From: an uncultured Bacteroidales bacterium
GTDB lineage: Bacteria; Bacteroidota; Bacteroidia; Bacteroidales; UBA932
DNA length: 64,000 nt
Direction of reading: 5' to 3'
Assembly (NCBI GenBank): GCA_944326355.1
Contig: CALVDO010000001.1
Coordinates: forward strand, 62,001 to 126,000
The translations under genes were made by a program, and so were the position numbers. The notes under the pieces are model-generated. The model saw only the letters and a program-made list of their open reading frames with translations, was not told where the DNA came from and ran no database searches. Below, in pieces: positions 32,717-41,841 of the stretch (positions are counted from its first letter, which is position 1; every line of letters begins with the position of its first letter).

Positions 32717-34555
32717 TCAATACCCAGGCGTCTGGACCATGTCCGGATTGGGGTTTGACTCAAACTCCTTAGTAGGGATAGGCATGGCGTAATTCCTGTC
32801 CTGCCATACTATATTGGTCTTGGCGGCTCCCGGGCCGGACACCGTCCTGTACCACGCAGCCTCCTTAGGGCCGAGGCGGAAATGCCTCACATACTCCCAC
32901 CAGCGCATCTCGCCGAAAGTCTCGGCCCAGAGCTCATAGAGAACGGGATCATTGGCGAGATGATCATCCGAGGCGGTCTTGGTCCTGTCCGTGAGACTCT
33001 GGTAGTCAACCGCCGACGGCGAATCCGGTGAATAGCCATAGGCACGGCGGTGCACCTTGTTGACATACTCCAGAGCCGTACCCGGATCGGTGTCCCTGAG
33101 CAGGCTCGCATATATAAGGTAGAGCTCGGGAAGACGTATGAAATATATGTTGTAGCCAGCCACGTTTCTGGTGTCATTGGCAAGATGGCCGTCAAGATAA
33201 TTGTATTTCCTTACAGGCCAGCCGTAGAAGGTTTCCGGGTCGTTGCCGGTGGTAGCGTCCATCTCCCACCAGTGGCCGAATTCCACCTGAGCCACCTTGT
33301 GATACCCCTTCACTCCGTCGAAAGTCATCTGGACCTCGTCAACGAAAGGCTGGAGGGCACAGACGAAGAGCCGAGGGTCAGGATATGCCTCATAATCATA
33401 GGACGGCGTTCCGAGCCTGTCCCTGTACTCCTGCTGCCGAGCCATATAGTCCTCCGAAAGAGAATACACTGCATCGTCTCCTGAACCTGAGACCTGCAGC
33501 ACCTGAGACGAGAGAGGGGCCGGGTCGTTGTAGCCGAAACGCGGCAGATTGCGGTCGTGCATATACTGGTTGCCGTATGACATGGCGGTACGCGAGCCGT
33601 CCGGGCCTATGCAGAACGGAGGGTAGTACAGCGAGAGAGTCGAGCCGGCGTTCGGATTGCCGTAGGCTGCGCCGCCGGTAGGATCGGCCGTATTGCCGAC
33701 CTCATAGAAAGACTCGCTGTTGAATTCGTACTCATCATAGCCGTTGAACATCATCCTGTAGTCGTCGTAGGATACGAGAGACTTCCCGCTGTTGCTGATG
33801 CAGTCCTCAAGATATGCCTTTGCCTCCTCATTCCTTCCGGCGAAAAAGCAGGCCTTCGCGAGGAACGCCTTGGCCGACCAGGCCGTCACCCTGTGGTTGT
33901 CGGTCTGTGTGAGCAGAGGCACGGCAGCCGTCAGGTCGTCGATTATCGCCTGATAGCACTCCCCTGTAGTCGCACGCCCGACATACATCTCCTCAAGGGT
34001 CTTCGGCACCGACTGGATGATGGGAATCCCCACCCCGTCCATGTCCGGCTGACCGTACAGCGAAAGCATGTGCCAGCGGTAGAACGCTCTGAAGAACAGG
34101 CATTCGCCCTCATAATTGTCAAGCGTCTCCCTTTCAGACTCCGGAGCCGTCTGACGATACTCCGCAATCTCCTCGAGGGCGGTGTTGGAATAGTAGACCC
34201 CGAGACTCAGCGCCGTCCACGGGTCTGTGACCTTCTCATTGCCGGTCTTGACCTCCCCCGCGAGGATGTCGACCCATTCCTGGTCCTCATGCCACTGAAG
34301 ATCTATGGTGTGGTCAATGCAGTACATGACATAGCCTGCCCAGTAGTTGCCGAGAAAATACCAATGGTGCTGGGCTCCGTAGACAGAGTTGACGATAAGG
34401 CCGACATGCTCGATGTCCGTCGGGAAATTTCCGTCCGAAAGGGACTCCGGGTCGCTAAGATTGAGAAAGTCCGCACAGGAAGCGAGACCTGAAAGGCCCA
34501 GAGCTACGGCCGGAGCCAATATGATATTCTTGTAAAAGTGCTTCATTGTCTTCAT
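32717..34555 (-). CDS. SusD/RagB-family surface glycan- or nutrient-binding lipoprotein
   Basis: 612 residues. Lipoprotein signal with LASC lipobox (Cys 27) after MKTMKHFYKNIILAPAVALG. The SusD fold is shown by the N-terminal FLNLSDPESLSDGNF segment, TPR-like helices (WTALSLGVYYSNTALEEIAEY, ECLFFRAFYRWHMLSLYG) and the C-terminal region (NIYFIRLPELYLIYASLL, ELWAETFGEMRWWEYVRHFR, then RNYAMPIPTKEFESNPN). SusD proteins lie on the cell surface and hand ligand to the SusC channel encoded immediately upstream in the transcript. No glycoside hydrolase, sulfatase or peptidase is adjacent, so the substrate (glycan or peptide) cannot be guessed. Confidence 0.95.
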   Translation of the reverse strand: MKTMKHFYKNIILAPAVALGLSGLASCADFLNLSDPESLSDGNFPTDIEHVGLIVNSVYGAQHHWYFLGNYWAGYVMYCIDHTIDLQWHEDQEWVDILAGEVKTGNEKVTDPWTALSLGVYYSNTALEEIAEYRQTAPESERETLDNYEGECLFFRAFYRWHMLSLYGQPDMDGVGIPIIQSVPKTLEEMYVGRATTGECYQAIIDDLTAAVPLLTQTDNHRVTAWSAKAFLAKACFFAGRNEEAKAYLEDCISNSGKSLVSYDDYRMMFNGYDEYEFNSESFYEVGNTADPTGGAAYGNPNAGSTLSLYYPPFCIGPDGSRTAMSYGNQYMHDRNLPRFGYNDPAPLSSQVLQVSGSGDDAVYSLSEDYMARQQEYRDRLGTPSYDYEAYPDPRLFVCALQPFVDEVQMTFDGVKGYHKVAQVEFGHWWEMDATTGNDPETFYGWPVRKYNYLDGHLANDTRNVAGYNIYFIRLPELYLIYASLLRDTDPGTALEYVNKVHRRAYGYSPDSPSAVDYQSLTDRTKTASDDHLANDPVLYELWAETFGEMRWWEYVRHFRLGPKEAAWYRTVSGPGAAKTNIVWQDRNYAMPIPTKEFESNPNPDMVQTPGY

Positions 34556-34584
34556 CCGTTTAATCAGAATCCGTTTGATCAGAA
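34555..34584 (-). repeat. Tandem 15-bp duplication at the susC/susD junction
   Basis: TCCGTTTAATCAGAA (about 34555-34569) and TCCGTTTGATCAGAA (34570-34584) differ at one base. One copy abuts the susD start codon and the other contains the susC stop codon (34579-34581). Confidence 0.85.
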
Positions 34585-37500
34585 GGTGAGATCCACTCCG
34601 AAGGCGACCATTCTCGTCTGCGGATAGGTACTGCCATAATAAAGGCCGTAGGCGGTCTTGGCAGACCCGGCAAACTCAGGGTCGAGACCGGTGAATTTCG
34701 TGAATGTCACGAGATTGTTGCCGGTGACATACAGTCTCAGCCTGTCTATTTTGGCCTTTCTCGTCCACTTGCGTGGGAAAGTGTATCCGATGGTGACGTT
34801 CTTCAGCTTGAGATACGAGCCGTCTTCGATGAAATAGTCCGAATATCTGACATAATTGAGGTTCGGATCCTTTACCACTGCGTTCCCGTTGGCCTGGTCG
34901 ACTGCCATTATCCTCGGCCTGTCCGTGAGGCCGTTGCCGAGGAAGTATGACGCGCCGAAGACGTCCGCCGTAGTGTTGGAGCTCTGCACCACGCTCTGAG
35001 TATAGGACTTCGAGAGATTCATGACGTCGTTCCCGGCGATGCCGATGAAATCAGCTGTGAAGTCGAGCCCCCTGTAGTCCAGCGAGATGGTGAAACCGTA
35101 CTGGACCTTCGGCCACGGGTTGCCGATGAAGGTGCAGTCGTCGTCATTGATGGTGCCGTCCCCGTTCAGATCGACGAACTTGAGGTCTCCCACGCCCGTA
35201 AGCCTCTGATGATAATAGTCATGTCCATTGGCCCGGGCTATCGCGTTGAGCTCGTCTATCTCCTCCTGTGAAGTGATCATCCCGTCTGTCTTGAGTCCCC
35301 AGAAGCTGCTCACAGGCATGCCGTTGACCGTCTTGCACGGACTCGGCCCGTCATTCGGATGCCCGCCTCCTCCGTAGATGTAGGCTGTCGGGAGACCGAG
35401 GTCCACGACCTTGTTCCAGTTCTGCGACACATTGGCACTGATGGAGTAGTTGAGTCCTCCGACATTGTTGCGGTAGCTCACGAGAAGCTCCCAACCGCTG
35501 TTGTCGATGCGGCCGAGATTGACCGGCATGGTGGACATCGTGCCGAGCGAGGACGGAGAGGTAATGCCTGAGGAAGGCGGAACGGAAAGCGCATAGATCA
35601 TGTCTCTTGTGACCCTCCGATACCAGTCGAACGAGAGCGAGAGCCTGTTGCCGAAGAAGTCGGCATCGAGCCCGACGTCAAGAGTGCGTATGGACTCCCA
35701 TTTTATGTCTTCGTTGATGACCTTCGGATTGTTGTATCCTGCGACATCGGACGCTCCGTCGAAGGAATGCAGGGTGACGTTGCGGAATGAGGACAGGTAA
35801 GAATAGCTGTCGAGGGCGGTGTCGTTGCCGAGGATTCCCCAGCTGACGCGCGGCTTCAGAGAAGTGAGCCAGTTCTGCGCCCAGTTCTTGAAGAACGGCT
35901 CCTCGGAGATCTTCCATCCTGCGGAGAATGACGGGAAATTGCCCCACCTGTGGCTCGGGCCGAACTTAGGCGATCCGTCACGGCGGAAATTGGCGGTAAA
36001 GAGGTATCTTCCGGCATAGGAATAGGTGAGTCTGCCGAAGAATGACATGAAGCGGTCGTGGCTAAGCGTCCCCGAGGCTGTCATGTCGTCTATAGTGGAG
36101 AGGGCGAACGATTCAGGGTCAGAAATCGGGAAGCCGGTGGCCGTGGCGCCTGTGAACGCGTAATTGGCGTTCTTGACCTCAAATCCGGCCATCACGTTGA
36201 AATCATGCCTGCCGCCGAAGACCTTTCCGTACGAAAGAGTGGTGGTCAGAGTGTACTCCTCGCTGTAGTCCTGATATTTATAGTAGCTGTCCGTCGTGGG
36301 AGAGCGGCCGAGGTCATTGGCCTCTGTATAATTGTCGTCATATCCGCCGCCGAAATGAGCCGCACCGGTCACATTCAGCTTCAGTCCGTCGATTATGTTC
36401 CAGTCCAGATAGAGGTCGGCATTGCCAACCAGGTCGGACGACTTGTAATGGTGGAGGCCGATGTCAGCCCTCGGATTGCCTGCGGAAGTGTCGATCCCGT
36501 CGGGGATTGCGGACCACGAGCCGTCCGGGTCGGTTACGGTCATGAACGGGATTGAAACCCACGGGAATGACATGGTGTAGGGATTCTCCCTCAGACGGGC
36601 GAAATATACTCTCGTTCCGACGGTGACGGCCCTGTTGACGGCATAGTCCACATTGACTCTGGCGGAAATCCTTTCCCACCAGTTGTCGACCTGAGTCCCG
36701 TTCTCCCTCTCGTATGTCCCTGCCAGATAGTAGCGTATCTTGCCGCTTCCCCCGGACAGGGAGAGGTTGTAGCTGTGCTCCAGACCGTTGCGATAGATCT
36801 CGTCCACCCAGTCGGTATATGGGAGCGAGGACGGGTCATTCCAGAGGGAATAGTTCTCTCCGAGAGCCTGCTTTACCATAATATAATCCCGGGTGTCGAG
36901 CATTTCATACATGTCGGAAAGAGAGCGCACCCCAACACGCGCAGAAAACGAAAGTTTCGGGGCGGAGTTGTAGTTTCCTTTCTTCGTCGTGACGAGGACC
37001 ACGCCTCCGGCAGCCCTCGAACCATAGATGGCCGCCGCGCTCGCGTCTTTTATTATCTCGATGGACTCTATGTCGCTGAGATTGTAGTCGGCGGTATTCT
37101 CCACGGCGACACCGTCTATCACGAAGAGAGGATTCAGACCGTTGATGGAGCCGACTCCGCGGATGACTATGTCGGATCCGCTGCCCGGAGTGCCGTCAGT
37201 CTTGGAGACCATCACTCCGGCGACCTTGCCCTGCAGAGCCTCGGCCATCGATCTTGCCGGCACATTCCTTATGTCTTTCGAATCCACAGAGGCGATGGAG
37301 CCCGTGAGATCCGACTTCTTCTGAGTGCCGTAGCCCACGACCACGACATCGTCGAGATACTCCGTATCCGCCTCCAGAACCACGCTGAGCTTCTTTCTGC
37401 CGAGCACCGGAAGCCGCATGTCCCTGAATCCGATGTATGAGATGAGCAGGACAGACTTAGGAGAGACGGTCATCGAGAAGTTTCCTTCAAGATCCGTTAT

Positions 37501-37746
37501 GACACCTGACGAAAGCGGCGCGTCCTTGATCAGGATGCTCGCTCCGACAAGGGGATTTCCGAGGTCGTCAGTAATCTGCCCTGTGAGCACATAACTCTGT
37601 GGCGCCGCCATCTCCCCGCTATCGTGATCTTCCCCCGGCCCTCCCGAAAGCATGGTCTCGGCGGCAGCCTCCCATGCACAGGCGAGAAGACACAGGGCAA
37701 AAGCCAGTGACATCCGAAACAGAAAGGCAATACTTTTCTTCATCAT
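34579..37746 (-). CDS. SusC/RagA-family TonB-linked outer-membrane transporter
   Basis: 1055 residues from ATG 37746. Signal peptide MMKKSIAFLFRMSLAFALCLLA. A carboxypeptidase-D-like domain (YVLTGQITDDLGNPLVGASI to VVLEAD), a TonB-box region and the SusC-type plug signature DDVVVVGYGTQKKSDLTGSI precede the plug (RGVGSINGLNPLFVIDGVAV) and a 22-strand barrel that ends in TRMVAFGVDLTF. It imports a ligand captured by the SusD-like partner, using TonB/ExbB/ExbD energy (a set is encoded at 7477-9428). An upstream ATG at 37788 would add 14 residues and is less likely since the leader promoter lies at 37799. A full consensus promoter drives the pair. Confidence 0.95.
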   Translation of the reverse strand: MMKKSIAFLFRMSLAFALCLLACAWEAAAETMLSGGPGEDHDSGEMAAPQSYVLTGQITDDLGNPLVGASILIKDAPLSSGVITDLEGNFSMTVSPKSVLLISYIGFRDMRLPVLGRKKLSVVLEADTEYLDDVVVVGYGTQKKSDLTGSIASVDSKDIRNVPARSMAEALQGKVAGVMVSKTDGTPGSGSDIVIRGVGSINGLNPLFVIDGVAVENTADYNLSDIESIEIIKDASAAAIYGSRAAGGVVLVTTKKGNYNSAPKLSFSARVGVRSLSDMYEMLDTRDYIMVKQALGENYSLWNDPSSLPYTDWVDEIYRNGLEHSYNLSLSGGSGKIRYYLAGTYERENGTQVDNWWERISARVNVDYAVNRAVTVGTRVYFARLRENPYTMSFPWVSIPFMTVTDPDGSWSAIPDGIDTSAGNPRADIGLHHYKSSDLVGNADLYLDWNIIDGLKLNVTGAAHFGGGYDDNYTEANDLGRSPTTDSYYKYQDYSEEYTLTTTLSYGKVFGGRHDFNVMAGFEVKNANYAFTGATATGFPISDPESFALSTIDDMTASGTLSHDRFMSFFGRLTYSYAGRYLFTANFRRDGSPKFGPSHRWGNFPSFSAGWKISEEPFFKNWAQNWLTSLKPRVSWGILGNDTALDSYSYLSSFRNVTLHSFDGASDVAGYNNPKVINEDIKWESIRTLDVGLDADFFGNRLSLSFDWYRRVTRDMIYALSVPPSSGITSPSSLGTMSTMPVNLGRIDNSGWELLVSYRNNVGGLNYSISANVSQNWNKVVDLGLPTAYIYGGGGHPNDGPSPCKTVNGMPVSSFWGLKTDGMITSQEEIDELNAIARANGHDYYHQRLTGVGDLKFVDLNGDGTINDDDCTFIGNPWPKVQYGFTISLDYRGLDFTADFIGIAGNDVMNLSKSYTQSVVQSSNTTADVFGASYFLGNGLTDRPRIMAVDQANGNAVVKDPNLNYVRYSDYFIEDGSYLKLKNVTIGYTFPRKWTRKAKIDRLRLYVTGNNLVTFTKFTGLDPEFAGSAKTAYGLYYGSTYPQTRMVAFGVDLTF

Positions 37747-37798
37747 ATTTTTCACGTCAAAATTCAAAGACGCCGTAAGCGTCCGCAAAACAGAGACG

Positions 37799-37830
37799 CA
37801 AAATTAGACCTGAAAAGTTTTCAAGACAAA
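37799..37830 (-). promoter_or_regulatory. Promoter of the susC-susD operon (TTTG-N20-TAATTTTG)
   Basis: On the minus strand TTTG (37830-37827) and TAATTTTG (37806-37799) are separated by 20 bases. The start of transcription should be near 37792, leaving a leader of about 46 bases. The 230 bases between the regulator gene and susC otherwise hold no gene; the ACGCTTACGGCGTCT segment in the leader is partly self-complementary. Confidence 0.8.
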
Positions 37831-37976
37831 ACGGAAGTTTGACATTTACACTCTATGCCATCATTGATTTTCAAACATTTGACGCCAGACAGACGGCAAA
37901 AGTCTTCCCTTTGCCCCCATTTGTCTGCCGTCTGGCACGCCGGTGACGATTTTTACAAGTGAAACGGCTTCTACAG

Positions 37977-39674
37977 TCAGTTCTCCCCTGCCACGGCCGC
38001 ATCCTTCCCGGACTCGATGTCCGACATCATCTTTCGGAGATAGATGTCGATGTTGGTGTCCTTCGGCCCGATGCCGAGCTTCTTCCTTATCACGCTGTTG
38101 ATCTTGTAATAGCGGCTCGAGCTGAGGATATTTCCGACATCCTTGCCCTTGTAGCCCATGCAATAGAGGCTGCAGTAGCCTATCTCCCATGTGCTCAGCT
38201 GAAGGGTGCGGAAGCGGTCCGCTACGGCAGGATGCCTGAGAGAGAACATCAGTCCCAATGAATTGAGATAGGCGTCTCTGTCCAGAGCGATGGACTCTAT
38301 CATTTCCGAAGCCTTCTCCGGAGAATAGCGCTCCCTGTCAAGCAGACGCACAGTCAGCAGCTCGTCCAGCACCGACAGTCTGTTTTCCAGCACCTTGCGT
38401 GTAGGCTCGTCGATCAGCACGGCCCCCTTCATGATGGAGGAAAGCGCGTCCTTCTCCGCCGAAGCAGACCTGTACAGTTCCTCCAGATGCTCCGCCCGGC
38501 GGCTCTGCCTCCAGAATTTCCGTCTGAACCTGAATATGAAGAAGACTGCCGTCACAGTCATCAGGGCAAGCGCGATGAACACCCACATCCATACGATCCG
38601 CGTATTATAAGTGCGGACCTGATCGAGAAAACGCTTCTCCACAAAGCGCACGTTCTCCTGAAGACGGTCCATATAGATGGAGTCCTTGAGCACGACATGC
38701 TTCCGGTAGGCGGCAAGGGCGCGGTCGTCCAGTCCGAGAGAGTCATAGGCGTTGGACAGCCTGAGCCAGAAGGTCGGGCTGCTCCTGAAACCTGCATTCA
38801 TCACCGAATACCTGTTGAGATAGACCATCGCGGAATCCACATAGCCCGACTGCAGATAGAGATCCGAGATTGCGAGCAGATTGCCCGCATCGAGCGTCCC
38901 CGGATACTCTATCATCGCGTCAACGGCCTTTAGCACGTCATCCGGAGTGACGTCGTCATCAGCCCGCGCGAGCAGCCTCAGGTATCTGACCTTGTCCGAG
39001 TCCCGCATCTCGTCCCAGCGGGAATCCATCCTCGACAGGAATGACCTCGCCCTGTCTCTGTCGCCCAATGACAGACAGCAGTTTGCCGCACGTATACATG
39101 ATTCTGCGTAGCGTTCCGCGTTCCCTGCTTCAAGAAAACTCTTCGACGCCTTGTCATAGTCGTCTGTCGCGTCCCTGTAGCCGAAACCGTCCTCATATAG
39201 AATAGCCTTCGCAAAACGCAGCCGGCCGGCGAATTCCGGGCTCTCGGTCCCGTCCAGGTCATGCTCGGCACGCACGAAACATGACATCGCAGCATTCTCA
39301 TTGCCGTAGAAGGCACATATTTTCCCCACCAGAAAATTGGCCTCGCGCCTGTCCCTTGAGGAGAGCCGCCTCCGCGAAGTGCCGAACTTCTCATAATAGC
39401 CGTATGTGGCATCTCTGAGACTGTCGCTCAGCATCCCGTCTGCCGAGAGTTCCGAAGCTATCGACGAAAGAAGGACACAGCGGGCCTTCTCCTCCCTCGT
39501 CTCAAGCTGTGAAGGAGAAATTTCCGAAAGCGCATTCAAGGCGCTGTCAGGGCGGTCAAAGACATATTCCCCGATTTCTTCAAGAGGATCGGGGTCCTCC
39601 GGGCCGCGGCTGTCGCATGACGCCGAAAACACCGTCATCAGCGCTGCTGCCGCAAGAATATGGATTCTGTACAT
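37977..39674 (-). CDS. TPR-transmembrane-HTH regulator next to susCD
   Basis: 565 residues from ATG 39674. The start gives a lipoprotein-like signal (MYRIHILAAAALMTVFSASC). TPR-like helices fill residues ~30-350, one strong transmembrane helix follows (VWMWVFIALALMTVTAVFFIF, about 357-377), then a coiled-coil, and a C-terminal domain with a LuxR/regulator-like helix-turn-helix (YKGKDVGNILSSSRYYKINSVIRKKLGI) near residues 505-535. Proteins of this plan occur beside SusCD loci in Bacteroidota and are thought to sense in the periplasm and bind DNA from the membrane. It is probably the regulator of the downstream susCD pair; that is inference from position and architecture. Upstream ATGs (to 39758) would overlap the divergent promoter region. 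Confidence 0.78.
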   Translation of the reverse strand: MYRIHILAAAALMTVFSASCDSRGPEDPDPLEEIGEYVFDRPDSALNALSEISPSQLETREEKARCVLLSSIASELSADGMLSDSLRDATYGYYEKFGTSRRRLSSRDRREANFLVGKICAFYGNENAAMSCFVRAEHDLDGTESPEFAGRLRFAKAILYEDGFGYRDATDDYDKASKSFLEAGNAERYAESCIRAANCCLSLGDRDRARSFLSRMDSRWDEMRDSDKVRYLRLLARADDDVTPDDVLKAVDAMIEYPGTLDAGNLLAISDLYLQSGYVDSAMVYLNRYSVMNAGFRSSPTFWLRLSNAYDSLGLDDRALAAYRKHVVLKDSIYMDRLQENVRFVEKRFLDQVRTYNTRIVWMWVFIALALMTVTAVFFIFRFRRKFWRQSRRAEHLEELYRSASAEKDALSSIMKGAVLIDEPTRKVLENRLSVLDELLTVRLLDRERYSPEKASEMIESIALDRDAYLNSLGLMFSLRHPAVADRFRTLQLSTWEIGYCSLYCMGYKGKDVGNILSSSRYYKINSVIRKKLGIGPKDTNIDIYLRKMMSDIESGKDAAVAGEN

Positions 39675-39753
39675 TTCGTCAGCTGGATGGTAGCCGCCAA
39701 TAAGGCGGGACGGCATTTCCTGCAAGTTCCATACCTCGAAGAAGCCTCGGCAT

Positions 39754-39769
39754 AGCAAATAAATTTGCT
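39754..39769 (+). promoter_or_regulatory. Inverted repeat overlapping the -33 box of the carboxyltransferase gene
   Basis: AGCAAAT-AA-ATTTGCT is a perfect palindrome with 7-base arms. Its right arm contains the TTTG of the promoter -33 element at 39764-39767, so a bound protein would block the promoter. It also lies about 80 bases before the divergent regulator gene. Confidence 0.5.
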
Positions 39770-39795
39770 CTGCTCTCGGCTTCTGAGTATATTTG
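39764..39795 (+). promoter_or_regulatory. Promoter of the carboxyltransferase gene (TTTG-N20-TATATTTG)
   Basis: TTTG at 39764-39767 and TATATTTG at 39788-39795 are separated by 20 bases. The start of transcription should be near 39802, about 25 bases before the ATG at 39827. Confidence 0.8.
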
Positions 39796-39826
39796 TAGGT
39801 TGAAATAAAATTTAAACCAAAAGATT

Positions 39827-41608
39827 ATGGCGCGTGAAATAAAATTTTCTCTCGTATACAGAGACATGTGGCAGTCTTCGGGAAAATATGTACCGACTGT
39901 CAGCCAGCTCAAGGAAGTTGCTCCGGCCATCATTGACATGGGATGCTTCGACAGAGTCGAGACCAACGGAGGCGCATTCGAGCAGGTGAACCTTCTCTTC
40001 GGCGAGAATCCGAACAAGGCGGTGCGCGAATGGACAGCTCCGTTCAACAGGGCCGGCATCCAGACGCACATGCTCGAGAGAGGACTCAACGCACTCAGGA
40101 TGAATCCGGTGCCTGCCGACATCAGGGAGCTGATGTACAAGGTCAAGGGCAAGCAGGGCACCAACATATCGAGATCCTTCTGCGGCCTGAACGACCACAG
40201 GAACCTCAGGCTCTCCGTGGAATACGCAAAGAAAGGCGGAATGATCTCACAGGTGGCCCTCTCCATCACGAACTCCCCTATCCACACCGTGGAATACTAC
40301 ATGGGGATCGTCGACAAGGTGGTTGAATACGGCTGCGACGAGATCTGCCTTAAGGACATGGCCGGAATCGGACGCCCTACCATGCTCGGAGAGCTCACCA
40401 GATCGATAAAGAAGAAATATCCACACATCAAGATACAGTATCACGGGCACTGCGGACCGGGATTCTCCCCTGCCTCGATGCTCGAAGTGGCGAGAGCGGG
40501 CGCCGACTTCCTCGACGTGGCAGTCGAGCCGCTCTCATGGGGAAAGGTTCATCCTGACGTGATCACCATCCGCGAGATGATGAAGGCCGACGGCTTCCTC
40601 GTGAAGGATCTCAACATGGACGCATACATGGAAGTGCGCCGCCTCACCCAGAAATTCATCGACGAATTTCTCGGCTACTGGATCGACCCGAACAACTCGC
40701 ACATGTCTTCGCTTCTGGTGGGCTGCGGACTGCCGGGCGGCATGATGGGCTCGATGATGGCCGACCTCAAGGGCTTCCACGGCGCAATCAACGCTTCGCT
40801 CAGGGCTCAGGGCAAGCAGGAGCTCACTCTTGACAACCTCATGGTGATGCTGTTCCAGGAAGTCGAGTACGTATGGCCGCGCCTCGGGTACCCGCCGCTC
40901 GTGACACCTTTCAGCCAGTATGTAAAGAATACGGCGCTGATGAACCTCATGAACATCCTCAAGGGCCAGCCGAGATGGACGACCATCGACAAGGACACCT
41001 GGAACATGATACTCGGCAAGATGGGAAAGCTCCCGGGAGAGCTTGCTCCTGAAATCGTCGAGATCGCAAAGGCAAAAGGCCTCGAGTTCTACACCGGCAA
41101 CCCTCAGGACGCATTCCCGAACGAGCTTGACAAATACCGCAAGATGATGGAGGAGGAAGGCTGGGACTTCGGAGAGGACGACGAGGAGCTCTTCGAATTC
41201 GCAATGCACGAGAGGCAGTACCGCGACTACAAGAGCGGCGTGGCAAAGGAGCGCTTCAAGAAGGATCTTGAGGCTGCCAAAGAGAAGGCGGGAGCTCCGA
41301 TCGTCATCACCCGCCCTGTCGTGGAGATGCCTAAATACGATGTCGAAAAAATCGCGGAGAAATATCCGGATGCGACCCCGATACAGGCTCCTGTGAAGGG
41401 TCAGCTCATCTGGCAGGTCGATGTCGATGACGCATCCACGGCGCCTGTGGTCGGAACGGAAGTGAAGGCCGGTCATGCCATGAGCTACATCCAGTCCTAC
41501 TACGGAATGGAGGAGGTCATCCCGGCAGTCGACGGCCGCATCGTGGCCATCTGCTCAAAGCAGGGAGACATGGTAGCCAAAGGCGAGATCATAGCGTTCG
41601 TAAAATAA
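39827..41608 (+). CDS. Divergent pyruvate/oxaloacetate carboxyltransferase (PycB/OadA-like) with lysine-less biotinyl-like tail
   Basis: 593 residues. The chain follows the carboxyltransferase TIM barrel of pyruvate carboxylase subunit B and oxaloacetate decarboxylase alpha: FSLVYRDMWQSSGKY (usual form RDAHQS), the ETNGGAFEQVNLLFGENP block, the lysine segment EICLKDMAGIGRP, and the metal-site HxH in QYHGHCGPGFSPASM (usual HTHDT). A PYC_OADA-like helical region follows, and the last ~75 residues look like a biotinyl domain (IQAPVKGQLIWQVDVDD to VAKGEIIAFVK). The AMKM hairpin is replaced by YIQSYYGMEEVI, so there is no lysine for biotin. A role in pyruvate/oxaloacetate (or other acyl) carboxyl transfer is inferred from family; a separate biotin carrier would be required. 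Confidence 0.8.
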   Translation: MAREIKFSLVYRDMWQSSGKYVPTVSQLKEVAPAIIDMGCFDRVETNGGAFEQVNLLFGENPNKAVREWTAPFNRAGIQTHMLERGLNALRMNPVPADIRELMYKVKGKQGTNISRSFCGLNDHRNLRLSVEYAKKGGMISQVALSITNSPIHTVEYYMGIVDKVVEYGCDEICLKDMAGIGRPTMLGELTRSIKKKYPHIKIQYHGHCGPGFSPASMLEVARAGADFLDVAVEPLSWGKVHPDVITIREMMKADGFLVKDLNMDAYMEVRRLTQKFIDEFLGYWIDPNNSHMSSLLVGCGLPGGMMGSMMADLKGFHGAINASLRAQGKQELTLDNLMVMLFQEVEYVWPRLGYPPLVTPFSQYVKNTALMNLMNILKGQPRWTTIDKDTWNMILGKMGKLPGELAPEIVEIAKAKGLEFYTGNPQDAFPNELDKYRKMMEEEGWDFGEDDEELFEFAMHERQYRDYKSGVAKERFKKDLEAAKEKAGAPIVITRPVVEMPKYDVEKIAEKYPDATPIQAPVKGQLIWQVDVDDASTAPVVGTEVKAGHAMSYIQSYYGMEEVIPAVDGRIVAICSKQGDMVAKGEIIAFVK

Positions 41609-41650
41609 TAAGAAGTTCAGGACAGGCGGCCCAGGCCGCACGCAACAGAC

Positions 41651-41680
41651 AGGGGCAGCTCCGACGGGGCTGCCCCTTTT
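41651..41680 (+). terminator. Intrinsic terminator after the carboxyltransferase gene
   Basis: AGGGGCAGC (41651-41659) pairs with GCTGCCCCT (41669-41677) around a 9-base loop and is followed by TTTT. It lies 42 bases after the stop. The remaining bases to radC (41681-41801) show nothing recognisable apart from purine-rich runs. Confidence 0.88.
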
Positions 41681-41801
41681 GCAAAGCCGCCACATGACGC
41701 CTCGCAAAGGAGGACAGCAAAAAAGAGAAAAATCTTCATATAAAAAGAGAAAAATCCGCTTCTGAGGAGGAAGCGGGAAGCGCCGGAAGAGATAAATTTA
41801 C

Positions 41802-41839
41802 AACTTTGACAGAGCAGGAAAACTTTGACAGAGCAGGAA
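41802..41839 (+). repeat. Perfect 19-bp tandem duplication containing the radC ribosome-binding region
   Basis: AACTTTGACAGAGCAGGAA occurs at 41802-41820 and again at 41821-41839, directly followed by ATATG with the radC start at 41842. Each copy carries the purine-rich GAGCAGGAA that would act as the ribosome-binding site. Confidence 0.95.
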
Positions 41840-41841
41840 AT

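Noticed and set aside
41806-41841. TTG start for radC at 41806
   Set aside because: It lies inside the duplicated ribosome-binding region; ATG 41842 has proper spacing and gives the family N terminus.
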